Source: Actinomycetota bacterium (GTDB lineage: Bacteria; Actinomycetota; Coriobacteriia; Anaerosomatales; PHET01). Taken from it: a DNA stretch of 64,000 nucleotides. The position numbers and the translations under genes were made by a program. The stretch is from NCBI GenBank assembly GCA_029265315.1, contig JAJUJM010000002.1, positions 62,001-126,000 on the forward strand. Reading direction: 5' to 3'. Shown here one piece after another: positions 16,490-25,577 of this stretch. How positions within the stretch are numbered: the first letter of the stretch is position 1; every line of letters starts with the position of its first letter. Below the pieces are notes generated by a model. That model had not been told where the DNA came from and ran no database searches. It saw only the letters and a program-made list of their open reading frames with translations.

Positions 16490-17970
16490 AGGCCCAGCTC
16501 CGTCCACATCGCGTCGACGCGCGCCTTGACCTCGGAATCCATCTCAAGCGCGTCAGGCCACTCGCGCTCGTGTCCCTCGTTCGCGATCGGGCGTGTCGCA
16601 TCGATGCCCATCTTGTAGCCGAAGCTCTCGAAGTTCGACGAGTGGTCGAGCCGGTCGAGCGGCCCCTTGCTGATGAGGATGTCGCGGCTGGGATCGACGT
16701 TGTTGAAGCAGCGCCACGCCACCTGTGAGTAGTCGTGGCAGTCGACGTCCTCGTCCACGACGATGACGTACTTCGTGAACATCATCTGCCCCATCGACCA
16801 CGCGAAGTTCATGACGCGGAACGCCTGACCGGGGAACTCCTTCTTGATCTGGAAGATGGCGCAGTTGTGGAACACGCCCTCGAGCGGTAGGTCGTAGTCG
16901 ATGACCTCGGGCATCATCGCACGGACGACGGGCAGGAAGATGCGCTCCGTGGCCTTCGCCAGGTAGCAGTCCTCCATCGGGGGTCTGCCGACGATCGTCG
17001 CAGGGTAGATCGCGTCGCGACGCATCGTGATCGCCTCGACGTGGAACACCGGGAAGTAGTCGGCGAGCGAGTAGTACCCGGTGTGGTCGCCGAAGGGCCC
17101 CTCCCAACGCGTCTCGTCGGGATCGCACCAGCCCTCGAGGACGATCTCGGCGTTCGCGGGCACCATGAGGTCGTTGGTCAAGCACTTCACAACCTCGACG
17201 GGCTCTCCGCGCAGGATGCCGCTGAAGAGGTACTCGTCGATCATCGGAGGCACCGGCGCGGTAGCTGAGAAGATGGTCACCGGGTCGGCTCCGAGCGCCA
17301 CGGACACCGGCACCCGCGTCGCGCCGGACTCCTTCCACGCGCGCAGGTTCTTCGCCCCGTCGTGGTGCTCGTGGATGTGGAGCCCCGTCGTGTTGCGGTC
17401 GAAGACCTGCAGCCGGTACATGCCGACGTTCGGGCGTCCCTTGAGGTTGCTCGTCACGACCAGCGGAAGCGTGATGAACGGGCCGCCGTCCTCAGGCCAC
17501 GTGGTCAGGACCGGCAGCTTCGTCAGGTCGACGCCATCACCGCGGAGCACGACCTCCTGCACCGGGGCGCGCTTGACCTCCTTGGCTCCCGCGGTGGCTA
17601 GGTCCTTGAGTCCCATGAGGACGTCGAGCTTGCCCTTCATCGACGCAGGCATGTCGAGCGGCAAGAGCTCCATGAGTTGCTTGGCCTTGGCGTCGAGGTC
17701 GCGCCATGTGCCCGTCGCAGCATCCACACCGAGGGCCCACGCCATGCGGTCGAAGCTGCCCATCAGGTTGATCGCCACAGGCGTCGCGTACGTCTCACCG
17801 GTCTCGCGGTTCACGGGGTTCTCGAACAGCAGGCCGGGTCCCACCTGCTTGCTCACGCGGTCGGTGATCTCGCAGATCTCGAGCCTCGGGTCGACCGGCG
17901 CCGATATGCGCTTGAGCTGTCCCCGCTGCTCGAGCAACGTCATGTACTCGCGAAGGTCCCGAAACGCCAT
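16486..17970 (-). CDS. UbiD-family decarboxylase (menaquinone pathway, MqnL-like)
   Basis: 494 residues, full family length. It uses prenylated FMN and divalent metal to decarboxylate aromatic acids. Family segments include EGPFGDHTGYY and the C-terminal YVIVVDEDVDCHDYSQVAWR. AGGAGG eight bases before MAFRDL fixes the start; the longer reading to 18108 lies inside the upstream gene. It follows the membrane phosphodiesterase gene by two bases and overlaps ubiA by four. It needs the UbiX product encoded two genes on. Confidence 0.92.
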   Translation of the reverse strand: MAFRDLREYMTLLEQRGQLKRISAPVDPRLEICEITDRVSKQVGPGLLFENPVNRETGETYATPVAINLMGSFDRMAWALGVDAATGTWRDLDAKAKQLMELLPLDMPASMKGKLDVLMGLKDLATAGAKEVKRAPVQEVVLRGDGVDLTKLPVLTTWPEDGGPFITLPLVVTSNLKGRPNVGMYRLQVFDRNTTGLHIHEHHDGAKNLRAWKESGATRVPVSVALGADPVTIFSATAPVPPMIDEYLFSGILRGEPVEVVKCLTNDLMVPANAEIVLEGWCDPDETRWEGPFGDHTGYYSLADYFPVFHVEAITMRRDAIYPATIVGRPPMEDCYLAKATERIFLPVVRAMMPEVIDYDLPLEGVFHNCAIFQIKKEFPGQAFRVMNFAWSMGQMMFTKYVIVVDEDVDCHDYSQVAWRCFNNVDPSRDILISKGPLDRLDHSSNFESFGYKMGIDATRPIANEGHEREWPDALEMDSEVKARVDAMWTELGL

Positions 17971-17972
17971 GC

Positions 17973-19670
17973 TCACGCCTCCTCGGCGGTCTGTCTGCGG
18001 ACTTTCGGATGATACCGCCCCGTGAGGTAGCTCAGAAGAGGTGCGATGACGACTGAAGCTCCGAGCGCGGTGACCTGCACGAGATCGAGGTCGAACTTGA
18101 AGCCCCACATGAGGTCAGGCAGACGCCAGACGGGCGTCAGGCCCCACGCCCACAGGAACCACGCGATCTGGAAGACCAGAGTGAGCTGGACGATGAGCAC
18201 GGTGAGCGGACCCAGTGCGAGCCATCCGGACAGGTAGCGACCGCTGGGGCCCTTGGGTCGGTGACGGAGCAAGGGGTAGAGCGCCCCGGCGACGATCACC
18301 GCGATGAGACCTGCGAGCGCAGCCTCGGCAAGGCGCGTGTTCATCCATGCGTCGATGTGGTCCTCGGAGTTGAACGAGGACAGAGACCACAGGTTGCGGT
18401 GCCAGCCGAAGAAGAGCGCATTGTATGCCGCGTAGTATGCGAGCGAGCCTCCGAGTGCGGCGACGAACGCCCTCCACGACACGAGAGCGACGACGAGCAT
18501 GAAGACCGCGGCACCGAGCGCGAGCCATGTCCCCACGCCCAAGCGTCGTCCCCTGCGGTCTGCCGCAAGGCGCTCGTCACGCGCCTGTCGCAACGCGGCC
18601 GCCGCCGCCGCAGCTGTGCGCGCACCATCGGCCGCCTTCGGCTGCCCATCGGTGTCTTTGAGCGTCACGTCGGCGAAGGCCGACGCCGCTTCTCGTCGCT
18701 GAGCGTCGGCGTCGACCAGTCCTCCCGCGGAAGGAGTGGAAAGCGCACTGGCGAGCGCCCGACCAGTCGCCATACGGGGCGAAGGTATCCCGGCGAGCAC
18801 CGCCACCGTCGGGGCGATGTCCTCGAGCCGGGCCTCTGTCTGCAACACACGGACACCGGCGCCTGCGATGACGCCGGGCACACGGATGACATCGCTCTCC
18901 CACCCGCCGTGGCCACCGGTGTCGATGTGACCGTGGTCGGCGACGATCACGAACGCAGTCTTACCATCCTGGAGCGCCTCGACGAGCCTGCGAAGGTCAG
19001 CGTCGACCTTGGCGACGACGTCCATGTAGCGTGGGTCAGCCCCACCGTAGTCATGGCCCGCCTCATCGACATCGGGCAGATGCAGCACGACGACTGAAGG
19101 ACGTCTGTCGGCGACGAGCCGAAGCGTCTGGTCCACATACCGACCGCTCAGGTACTCGCCGGACCATTCCTCGAAATAGGAGCCGTCTGCGCGCGCGGCG
19201 GCAGGATACAACGTCGCGATATCGCTCGGACCGACCACGACAAGCCCTGCTCCCACGAGCTGCGCCGTGTCGATGAGGGTCTCGACCCCTGCAGGGCCTT
19301 CGTGCCAGTTGGTGACCACTCCGTGGAAGTCCGGGGTGGTGCCCGACAGGATCGTGGTCCAGTTGGGGTAGCTCAGTGACGGCTGCGGCGCCACCAAGGT
19401 CACCTCGGCACCGTAGTCCCGAAGAGCCTCGAGCGACGACATTCGACGCGATGCGTCGAGCCGCAGCCCGTCGACGATGACGAGCACCACCCGGGACGCG
19501 ATCGCGGGGCCTGCCGTCGCCGTCGGCAACGCGGCGGCGCGATACGGTGAGGTGTACCCGACCACGCCGTCCCACGCATCCGATGCCATGCGATATGCGC
19601 CGAACGACAGGACGAGCGCCGCGACGAGCATGATCACCAACGCAAACCCCAAGACAAGGGAACGTCCCAT
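17973..19670 (-). CDS. Membrane-anchored type I phosphodiesterase/alkaline-phosphatase superfamily protein
   Basis: 565 residues. An N-terminal membrane anchor (about 7-28) leads to an alkaline-phosphatase-fold domain: VLVIVDGLRLD (Asp67), YPNWTTILSGT with Thr105 as likely nucleophile, LPDVDEAGHDYG, VADHGHID and GGHGGWE supply the expected metal ligands. From about residue 375 there are four or five further hydrophobic helices. The overall plan resembles GPI-ethanolamine-phosphate transferase-like and nucleotide pyrophosphatase proteins, so it may act on lipid headgroups or extracytoplasmic phosphodiesters. Starts immediately after the HAD gene stop. Substrate unknown. Confidence 0.82.
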   Translation of the reverse strand: MGRSLVLGFALVIMLVAALVLSFGAYRMASDAWDGVVGYTSPYRAAALPTATAGPAIASRVVLVIVDGLRLDASRRMSSLEALRDYGAEVTLVAPQPSLSYPNWTTILSGTTPDFHGVVTNWHEGPAGVETLIDTAQLVGAGLVVVGPSDIATLYPAAARADGSYFEEWSGEYLSGRYVDQTLRLVADRRPSVVVLHLPDVDEAGHDYGGADPRYMDVVAKVDADLRRLVEALQDGKTAFVIVADHGHIDTGGHGGWESDVIRVPGVIAGAGVRVLQTEARLEDIAPTVAVLAGIPSPRMATGRALASALSTPSAGGLVDADAQRREAASAFADVTLKDTDGQPKAADGARTAAAAAAALRQARDERLAADRRGRRLGVGTWLALGAAVFMLVVALVSWRAFVAALGGSLAYYAAYNALFFGWHRNLWSLSSFNSEDHIDAWMNTRLAEAALAGLIAVIVAGALYPLLRHRPKGPSGRYLSGWLALGPLTVLIVQLTLVFQIAWFLWAWGLTPVWRLPDLMWGFKFDLDLVQVTALGASVVIAPLLSYLTGRYHPKVRRQTAEEA

Positions 19671-20375
19671 TCAGTCCTCCAGCCCCAAGGCCGACTCGAT
19701 GCCGTCCAGGTCCCTCACGAACGCGACGGACGCGTCCCGTACGGTGTCGTGACGGTCGATCAGCACCGGGAGCATCCCCACGGCGGTCGCCCCCAGTATG
19801 TCAGCATAGTGATGATCACCGATGTGAGCCGCCTCCGACGGCCGCACGCCCACACGCGAACACGCGAGTTCGAAGATGCGCGGATCGGGCTTGTGAAGAC
19901 CCACTTCCGCGGACGAGACCACGGTATCAAGGTACGCATCCAGCCCAAGACCGGTGAACAGGCCCGCCAGTCGCCTGTCCCAATTCGATATCAGCCCGAG
20001 ACGCAAGCCCCTCGCGCGCAGCCTCTCGAATGCGGGGGCGACGTCGTCATAGGCGCGCCAACGAGCAGCGTCACCGAACTCGTCGTAGACCCGACGGGCC
20101 AACCGTTCAGCGTCGGCCTCGATTCCCAGCCGCCGGCAGAGCAGCGAGTACATGCCGACCCACACGGCCGACGTCTCGTCCTCGCTCGTCCAGAACGTGT
20201 CGTCGGTCCTGTACCGGTCCTCGTAGAACTCATCGACGAGCGGCATCAGCTCGTCGATCGCGTCAAGGTCATGAAGATACCCCTCTTCGGAGAGGACCTG
20301 CCGGACGACCTCGGACACGCTGGGATAGGGCGCGAGCAGCGTGTTGCCGACATCGAAGAACACCGCTCTCAGCAC
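19671..20375 (-). CDS. HAD-superfamily hydrolase
   Basis: 234 residues, subfamily IA. Motif I is FDVGNTL: the nucleophile Asp8 is present, but the usual second Asp (general acid) is Gly10, as also seen in YihX-type phosphatases. Motif II is ISNWDRR, the lysine lies in GLHKPDPRIFE, and motif IV is IGDHHYADILGA. Substrate not predictable. GTG start, overlapping the end of the upstream glycosyltransferase by seven bases; its stop codon is directly followed by the ATG of the phosphodiesterase gene. Confidence 0.87.
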   Translation of the reverse strand: MLRAVFFDVGNTLLAPYPSVSEVVRQVLSEEGYLHDLDAIDELMPLVDEFYEDRYRTDDTFWTSEDETSAVWVGMYSLLCRRLGIEADAERLARRVYDEFGDAARWRAYDDVAPAFERLRARGLRLGLISNWDRRLAGLFTGLGLDAYLDTVVSSAEVGLHKPDPRIFELACSRVGVRPSEAAHIGDHHYADILGATAVGMLPVLIDRHDTVRDASVAFVRDLDGIESALGLED

Positions 20376-21484
20376 GACGACCCCGCCAGCACTCTGTCGA
20401 CGATCGCATCCGCCGCCCCACTCCGGGCCAGGCTCGACGAAGCCGCGGCGAGGTGACCCAGCCGCTCAGGGTGCGTCGCGAGGAACCTGCACCTCTCGGC
20501 GATGTCCGCCTCATCGCGGGCTGGAAGCGCGGCCCCCATGTTGACGAGGAAATCGACGTTGTCGCGCTCGCGCCCGGGAACCGGCCCGTACACGACGAGC
20601 GGCAACCCGCGCACAAGGGCCTCGGACACACGCGGTGATCCTGCAGCGCACACGACCACGTCCGCGGCGCACATGGCCACGCCGTAGCGATGGAGCTCAT
20701 CGACGAACACGACCTGCCCCGGGAAGGAGGCGGCCGACCTGCGTGCGCGGTCCCTGGCGCGCGGGTTCTCCGCGACGAGCGCCACGACCTGCAGGCCCGA
20801 ACGCACGAGGAGTGCGATAGCGTCACCCTCTTCGCTGATCGCCCCTTGGCCCGCGACCGCGACGGTGAAGCGGTCCTGAAGACCGAGTTCTGCGCGGCAG
20901 ACGCTCCGTCCGCCGTCCGGGACCGCCCGTTCGACGACCGGCACACCCGTCATCACGATCCGGTCGTACGGGACCCCCTTCACGACCAGCTCATCGCGAA
21001 CGTCGCGCGAGGGCACGAAGTAGAGTCCGATATCGGGATGGAGCCACAGGAAGCGAGCACTGTGGTCGGTGACGGCCAGCGCAAGCATGGGCCCTTGTCC
21101 CGCCAATACCTCGGCGGCTGCCGCCGCCCCGATCGGACACGTCGAGACGACGGCGACGGGATCGATCGAGGACAGCAGATCGTTGAGCGACCGCACACCT
21201 CTTGCCTGCAGGTCCTCGAACAAGGCACCCCGCTCGTCGTCCGGGCGCGGATCAGAGATCCGGCCCGTGACACCATGGAAGAACGCCGGCGTCTGCTGGT
21301 ATGCGAACCGGGCGAGCACATTCATCGCCGGCATGCATCGCTCGAGAAAGTCGACGGATTCAACCTGCACGCTCTCCCGTCGCCGCAGCGCGCCCACGAG
21401 AGCGTCAGCGGCGGCACGAGACGGACCTCCGTAGGTGGAGTACAGGACCAGAACCCGGCATGCCGTCCCGCGTCTGCGGGGCAT
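20369..21484 (-). CDS. MGDG-synthase/MurG-like glycosyltransferase
   Basis: 371 residues with GT28-like architecture. The N-terminal lipid-acceptor half contains LVLYSTYGGPSRAAADAL, TDHSARFLWLHPDIGLYFVPS and TGVPV, as in diacylglycerol glucosyl/galactosyltransferases. The C-terminal donor half has VAVAGQGAIS and YGPVPGRERDNVDFL, the counterpart of the PGQE-N motif. It likely glycosylates diacylglycerol at the inner membrane face. The start codon shares one base with the stop of the STAS-HATPase gene. Confidence 0.83.
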   Translation of the reverse strand: MPRRRGTACRVLVLYSTYGGPSRAAADALVGALRRRESVQVESVDFLERCMPAMNVLARFAYQQTPAFFHGVTGRISDPRPDDERGALFEDLQARGVRSLNDLLSSIDPVAVVSTCPIGAAAAAEVLAGQGPMLALAVTDHSARFLWLHPDIGLYFVPSRDVRDELVVKGVPYDRIVMTGVPVVERAVPDGGRSVCRAELGLQDRFTVAVAGQGAISEEGDAIALLVRSGLQVVALVAENPRARDRARRSAASFPGQVVFVDELHRYGVAMCAADVVVCAAGSPRVSEALVRGLPLVVYGPVPGRERDNVDFLVNMGAALPARDEADIAERCRFLATHPERLGHLAAASSSLARSGAADAIVDRVLAGSSC

Positions 21485-22269
21485 CAGGCTCCACCCGGCC
21501 TATGCTTCGTCAGGCGAACCAGGGTGCCTCCGTATTCCGACTGGTCATAGTCGACGCGGTCCATCAGTGCCTTCATGAACATCACGCCCCGACCGCTCGA
21601 GGCGTACAAGTCGTCACTACCCTTCGGCACGCCGTCAAAGAAGCGCCCGTTGTCCATGACTTCGATCACGAAACGGTCATCGTACGCGACGACGCGCACA
21701 CGAATGAGAGCCTCTCCCTCTTCAGGCGCACCGTGTCTGATAGCGTTCGCCAGAGCCTCGCCGAGCGCGACCTTCGTGTCGAACAGCGTCGACTCCTGCA
21801 AGGAGAGTGGCGCGAGTGACGCGCAGATCTCCTCCCGCGCAGCGGACAGCCGATTGACGTCGGAGTGGACGGTGAACTCACGTTCCCAGAGCGGCTCCGA
21901 AGCCAGCTCGTCGAGCTCCAGCCCTTCCAACGCGGCCGACAACGAGGCCGACGTCGAGATCGATCCTGCCACGGCGACGAGGCCCGAGATCTCAAGGATC
22001 CGGGAGACGTCCGGGTTCGCACCCGCCAACACGAGTCGTCCGCCCGCCGGACGGAGACGATGGTCGAGCCATACGAGCAGACCGAGTGCGGAGCTGTCGG
22101 CGTACACGACGTCCGTGAAGTCGAGAACCAGGTTGGCGCACCCTGATTCGAGCACGCCCATGAGGCTGGTCCGCAGCTCAGGCACCACCGCTGTGTCCAG
22201 ATCCCCGCTCAACCGGACCACACACGCACGCGGTCCGTGCTCTTGAACGATCTCGTGTCCTGAGGCCAT
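21484..22269 (-). CDS. STAS domain fused to anti-sigma-kinase-like HATPase
   Basis: 261 residues joining two normally separate partner-switching proteins. Residues 1-112 form a STAS (anti-sigma antagonist) domain with the phosphorylatable serine in YADSSALGLL (Ser59/Ser60). Residues 130-257 form an RsbW/SpoIIAB-type HATPase with Glu171 and Asn175 in ALGEALANAIRHG, Asp206 in EVMDNGRF and the glycine loop SSGRGVMF. The pair would let one chain phosphorylate its own switch. No sigma factor is nearby. It starts ten bases after the SpoIIE-type phosphatase gene, its probable antagonist. The ribosome site is weak, suggesting coupling. Confidence 0.85.
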   Translation of the reverse strand: MASGHEIVQEHGPRACVVRLSGDLDTAVVPELRTSLMGVLESGCANLVLDFTDVVYADSSALGLLVWLDHRLRPAGGRLVLAGANPDVSRILEISGLVAVAGSISTSASLSAALEGLELDELASEPLWEREFTVHSDVNRLSAAREEICASLAPLSLQESTLFDTKVALGEALANAIRHGAPEEGEALIRVRVVAYDDRFVIEVMDNGRFFDGVPKGSDDLYASSGRGVMFMKALMDRVDYDQSEYGGTLVRLTKHRPGGA

Positions 22270-22279
22270 AGCCCCGCGA

Positions 22280-25200
22280 TCATCCCTTCCGGTCGGTCCT
22301 CTGCGAGGACCCTCGAGCCTGCACGACGAGAATGGCCACGTCGTCCCTGAACTCGGCATTCACGAACGTCCTCACATCCTCCACCAGGATGCGGGCGTCC
22401 TCGGAGACACTCCGGCCAACAGACATCGCGGACATCACCCGCTGCTCTCCGAAGAAGGTATTCCCCTGCCGCGCCTCGGTCACGCCATCGGTGTAGAGCA
22501 GCACCTTGTCCCCGGCACGGAACGCCACCTCCCTCTCCCCGTACTCCACATCAGGGATGGCGCCCAACAGCGGGCCCGTGGCCTCAAGGGCCTCTCGGCC
22601 CCCGTCGCTTCTGAGCAGCAGCGCCGCAGGGTGCCCGCCGTCCGCCCACACCAAGCGGTCCTCATCAGGCACGTAGCGGCCGACCCACAGGGTCACGATG
22701 TCGCTGGGGTCCCCGGACTCGGCCTTCATCCGATTCACCTCAGCGACGACTGCCGCAGGCGACATCCCCGCCGCGACGAACGCCCTCAACGCGTACTTGA
22801 TCATCGAGGTCTTCGTCGCGGCCTGCACGCCTTTGCCGCAGACATCGGCGATCGCAAGCCAGATGGCCCCGTCCTTCGCGCGGAACAGGTCATAGTAGTC
22901 GCCCCCGATGTCCACGTCGCCACCAGCAGGCGCGTACACGCTCGCGGCGTCCACCTCCGGGATGCTCGGCAGCGCTTTCGGCAGGATCGACTGTTGCAAC
23001 ACGTGGGCGACTTCGTGCTCCCGGCTGTACAAGCGCGCTGTGTCGATGGCCAAAGCGGCCTGAGAGGCGAACGTCTGCAGCATGTTGAGGTCTTCGTCGC
23101 TGAAGGCCGAGGGTTGTGCAGCCAACACCATCAAGACGCCGATCGGCCGACCTCGCGCAAGCAACGGCACCGCGAGCAACGAGCCGAGTCCCTGTGAGGC
23201 CGCACTGCCAGCGACGCCTCCCATGCCGAGACTCAGCGTCTTCAGAGACAGAGGCTGTCCCGATTGGAACACTCGACCCGGCAGGTCCTCGCCCGGTTCG
23301 AGTTCCAGCTGCACCATGTGCGCGGGAACGTCGCCTCGTACCATGGCGGTCCCAAGCGCCCGGCGCCGCGGATCGTATGACCACAACATCACCGCGTCGG
23401 CGGACAGGATCTTCTGGACCACGTCGAGCACACGATTCAGTACGACGTTGATCTGCAGGGACGACGCGACGGCTTGGCTGATGCGGAAGATGGTCTCCAG
23501 GTTGGTCGCTCGGGTGAGAGCCCGCTGGTAGAAATACGCGTTGTCCAGAGCCAGCGCGACCTCGTCAGCGAGCGCCCGAGCGATCTCGATGTTCCCGCTC
23601 TCGCCGGCTTCGACGAAGATCACCGCGAGCGCCGCGCCATGGTCGCTCTCGAAATCGATCGGAACGATGACGAGCTCCTCGCCGTCGTATGCATCCAGCA
23701 CACGGTCAGCGGACTCGTCGGTCCCCCGCCGTATGACAGCGGTCCCGTCCCCGGGCTGCAGGTGAGACCGAGCGACATGCAGCAGAGCTTCCTCAGCTAT
23801 GGGATCTTCTGGATCAGACAGGCCCAAGGCGACACGATTGACCACGACGATGCGCGCTCCGGCAGCTCCGAACAGGTCGGCGACGATCTCCTCGACTGTC
23901 CGAAGGGCCGCGTCCAAGGAGTCGGGTCTGACCAACTCCTCAGCCACCGCACGAAGCGCCTCGGCGATGTGGCGTGATTCGCTCTCGATCTCGAACAACC
24001 GCGAGGTCTGCACCGCCACAGCCGCCTGCGCGGAGAACGTCCGCACCATCTCCCGCTCGGCCTCGGTGACCTCTCGCGACGAGTCCCGCAGCATGACGAC
24101 GAGACCGAGCGTCTCATGTCCTGCCACGAGTGGGGCCGCCAACGCCGATGTGGCCGAGCCGGCCAGACCAGGAAGCTCACGGGCCAGCTCGGCCTCGCTG
24201 CCCTCGAGGGTGACGGGGCCCGTGGAACCGAGCGCGGCGACGAGCCAACCCGATTCCCCGGTCTGGACGGCACGAACGCTCGACATGGCGATACCGCGGG
24301 CCCGGACCGGGACGAGCCGGGCTCCCTCGTGGTCGAGCAGGTACACAGCGGACGCGCCGGGACCCACGATGTGGCCCATGGCGGAGAGGATCCCGTCGAG
24401 CACCTGGTCGAGCCGGGACGCGCTCGCCAGCAGCTGAGACAGGTCATGCAGAGCGTTGAGCCTCAAAGCGACCTGGTTGAACGCCTCGGACACCCGTCCG
24501 ATCTCGTCGTCTCCGGCAGGCAACGGCTTGACGTATGCTCCTGACGCAGCGCTGCGCGCCACCCGTTCGAGCTCTCGCAACGGTTTCACCAGTTGGCGAC
24601 TCACGCTCCACGCCAGCGCGACAGCCACAGCGCCGCCCAGCAGCAGCACGCCCACCGATGGCGCGACCGCCCTGATGGTGTCTCCGAGGTCAGCGGCGAT
24701 CGGAGTGACCGCAGCTATCCGAAGATTGACGCGGCCTGCGCCTTCTATGTCGTTGTAGAAGCCTGAGTAGACCGCACCGTTCGCCAAAGGCAGGGTGACG
24801 CGTCCCACGCCCTCGCCGCTTGCGCCCCAACGGGCGCGTGAGACGATCGGCGGCACGTCACCTCCAGTCCATGCCGCCATCTGTTCATCGATGGTCAAGA
24901 CCATCAGACGGCCTGGCTGGTCACGAACAGCACGCTCGAGTGAACGCGTCACGAACCCCTCATCAAGGCGTCCCAGCACGATGAGGGGCTCTCCCCAAGC
25001 GGTGACCGTGGTCCGCGTCGTCCAGAGAGCCAGTTCGCCGTCTTCAGTGCGATACGCCACGAGCCCCGTGGAACCTTGGAGCGCGTCGCGGAATGCCCGC
25101 AGTCCTCTCACCTGCGCACGCGTCAGTTCGTCCGGTGACGCCGCGAGCGTCCGTGCAGTGCTGACCTCGACGACCATGAGTCGGTCGAAGAGGGCTCTGC

Positions 25201-25495
25201 TGCCCGTGAACAACGGCATGACCGATGATGGGAGTTCGGTCTCAATGCGAGAAGACGCCACGAGCACGCTCGCGCGCTCAACGACGTCGTCCACCGCCCG
25301 TAGGCGCTCGTCGAACGCGCCTTCCACGAGCTGCAGGGCGACGAGGTCCCGGGCCGCAGCCCGCTCCGAGGCGAGGTCCGAAGTCGTCCACAGGGCGACC
25401 GCAGCCGCGGTCAACACCGTCGCCACACCCACGATGAGCGTGGCACGGACGACCCGGGCCGAGAGGCCGTGTGCTGCGGAAGATCGACGGGTCAT
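22280..25495 (-). CDS. Membrane sensor with HAMP, three GAF domains and SpoIIE-type PP2C phosphatase
   Basis: 1071 residues. Membrane helices at about 17-37 and 277-298 flank an extracytoplasmic sensing domain. A HAMP linker (299-350), three GAF-like domains (about 355-500, 510-655, 665-820) and a C-terminal PP2C phosphatase (about 835-1065) with VDIGGDYYDLF and IADVCGKGVQ follow. RsbU-type enzymes of this kind dephosphorylate STAS proteins; the STAS domain encoded next is the obvious substrate. GAGGAG precedes the chosen ATG; an in-frame upstream ATG at 25585 lacks a site. First gene of an apparent eight-gene operon. Confidence 0.9.
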   Translation of the reverse strand: MTRRSSAAHGLSARVVRATLIVGVATVLTAAAVALWTTSDLASERAAARDLVALQLVEGAFDERLRAVDDVVERASVLVASSRIETELPSSVMPLFTGSRALFDRLMVVEVSTARTLAASPDELTRAQVRGLRAFRDALQGSTGLVAYRTEDGELALWTTRTTVTAWGEPLIVLGRLDEGFVTRSLERAVRDQPGRLMVLTIDEQMAAWTGGDVPPIVSRARWGASGEGVGRVTLPLANGAVYSGFYNDIEGAGRVNLRIAAVTPIAADLGDTIRAVAPSVGVLLLGGAVAVALAWSVSRQLVKPLRELERVARSAASGAYVKPLPAGDDEIGRVSEAFNQVALRLNALHDLSQLLASASRLDQVLDGILSAMGHIVGPGASAVYLLDHEGARLVPVRARGIAMSSVRAVQTGESGWLVAALGSTGPVTLEGSEAELARELPGLAGSATSALAAPLVAGHETLGLVVMLRDSSREVTEAEREMVRTFSAQAAVAVQTSRLFEIESESRHIAEALRAVAEELVRPDSLDAALRTVEEIVADLFGAAGARIVVVNRVALGLSDPEDPIAEEALLHVARSHLQPGDGTAVIRRGTDESADRVLDAYDGEELVIVPIDFESDHGAALAVIFVEAGESGNIEIARALADEVALALDNAYFYQRALTRATNLETIFRISQAVASSLQINVVLNRVLDVVQKILSADAVMLWSYDPRRRALGTAMVRGDVPAHMVQLELEPGEDLPGRVFQSGQPLSLKTLSLGMGGVAGSAASQGLGSLLAVPLLARGRPIGVLMVLAAQPSAFSDEDLNMLQTFASQAALAIDTARLYSREHEVAHVLQQSILPKALPSIPEVDAASVYAPAGGDVDIGGDYYDLFRAKDGAIWLAIADVCGKGVQAATKTSMIKYALRAFVAAGMSPAAVVAEVNRMKAESGDPSDIVTLWVGRYVPDEDRLVWADGGHPAALLLRSDGGREALEATGPLLGAIPDVEYGEREVAFRAGDKVLLYTDGVTEARQGNTFFGEQRVMSAMSVGRSVSEDARILVEDVRTFVNAEFRDDVAILVVQARGSSQRTDRKG

Positions 25496-25577
25496 GGTCT
25501 CCTCGATGACGCCTTGAAGCGACGCCGACCTGTCAATCCTACCTAATGCGGCCGATCCACGCAGAGAGAGGGGCCGA

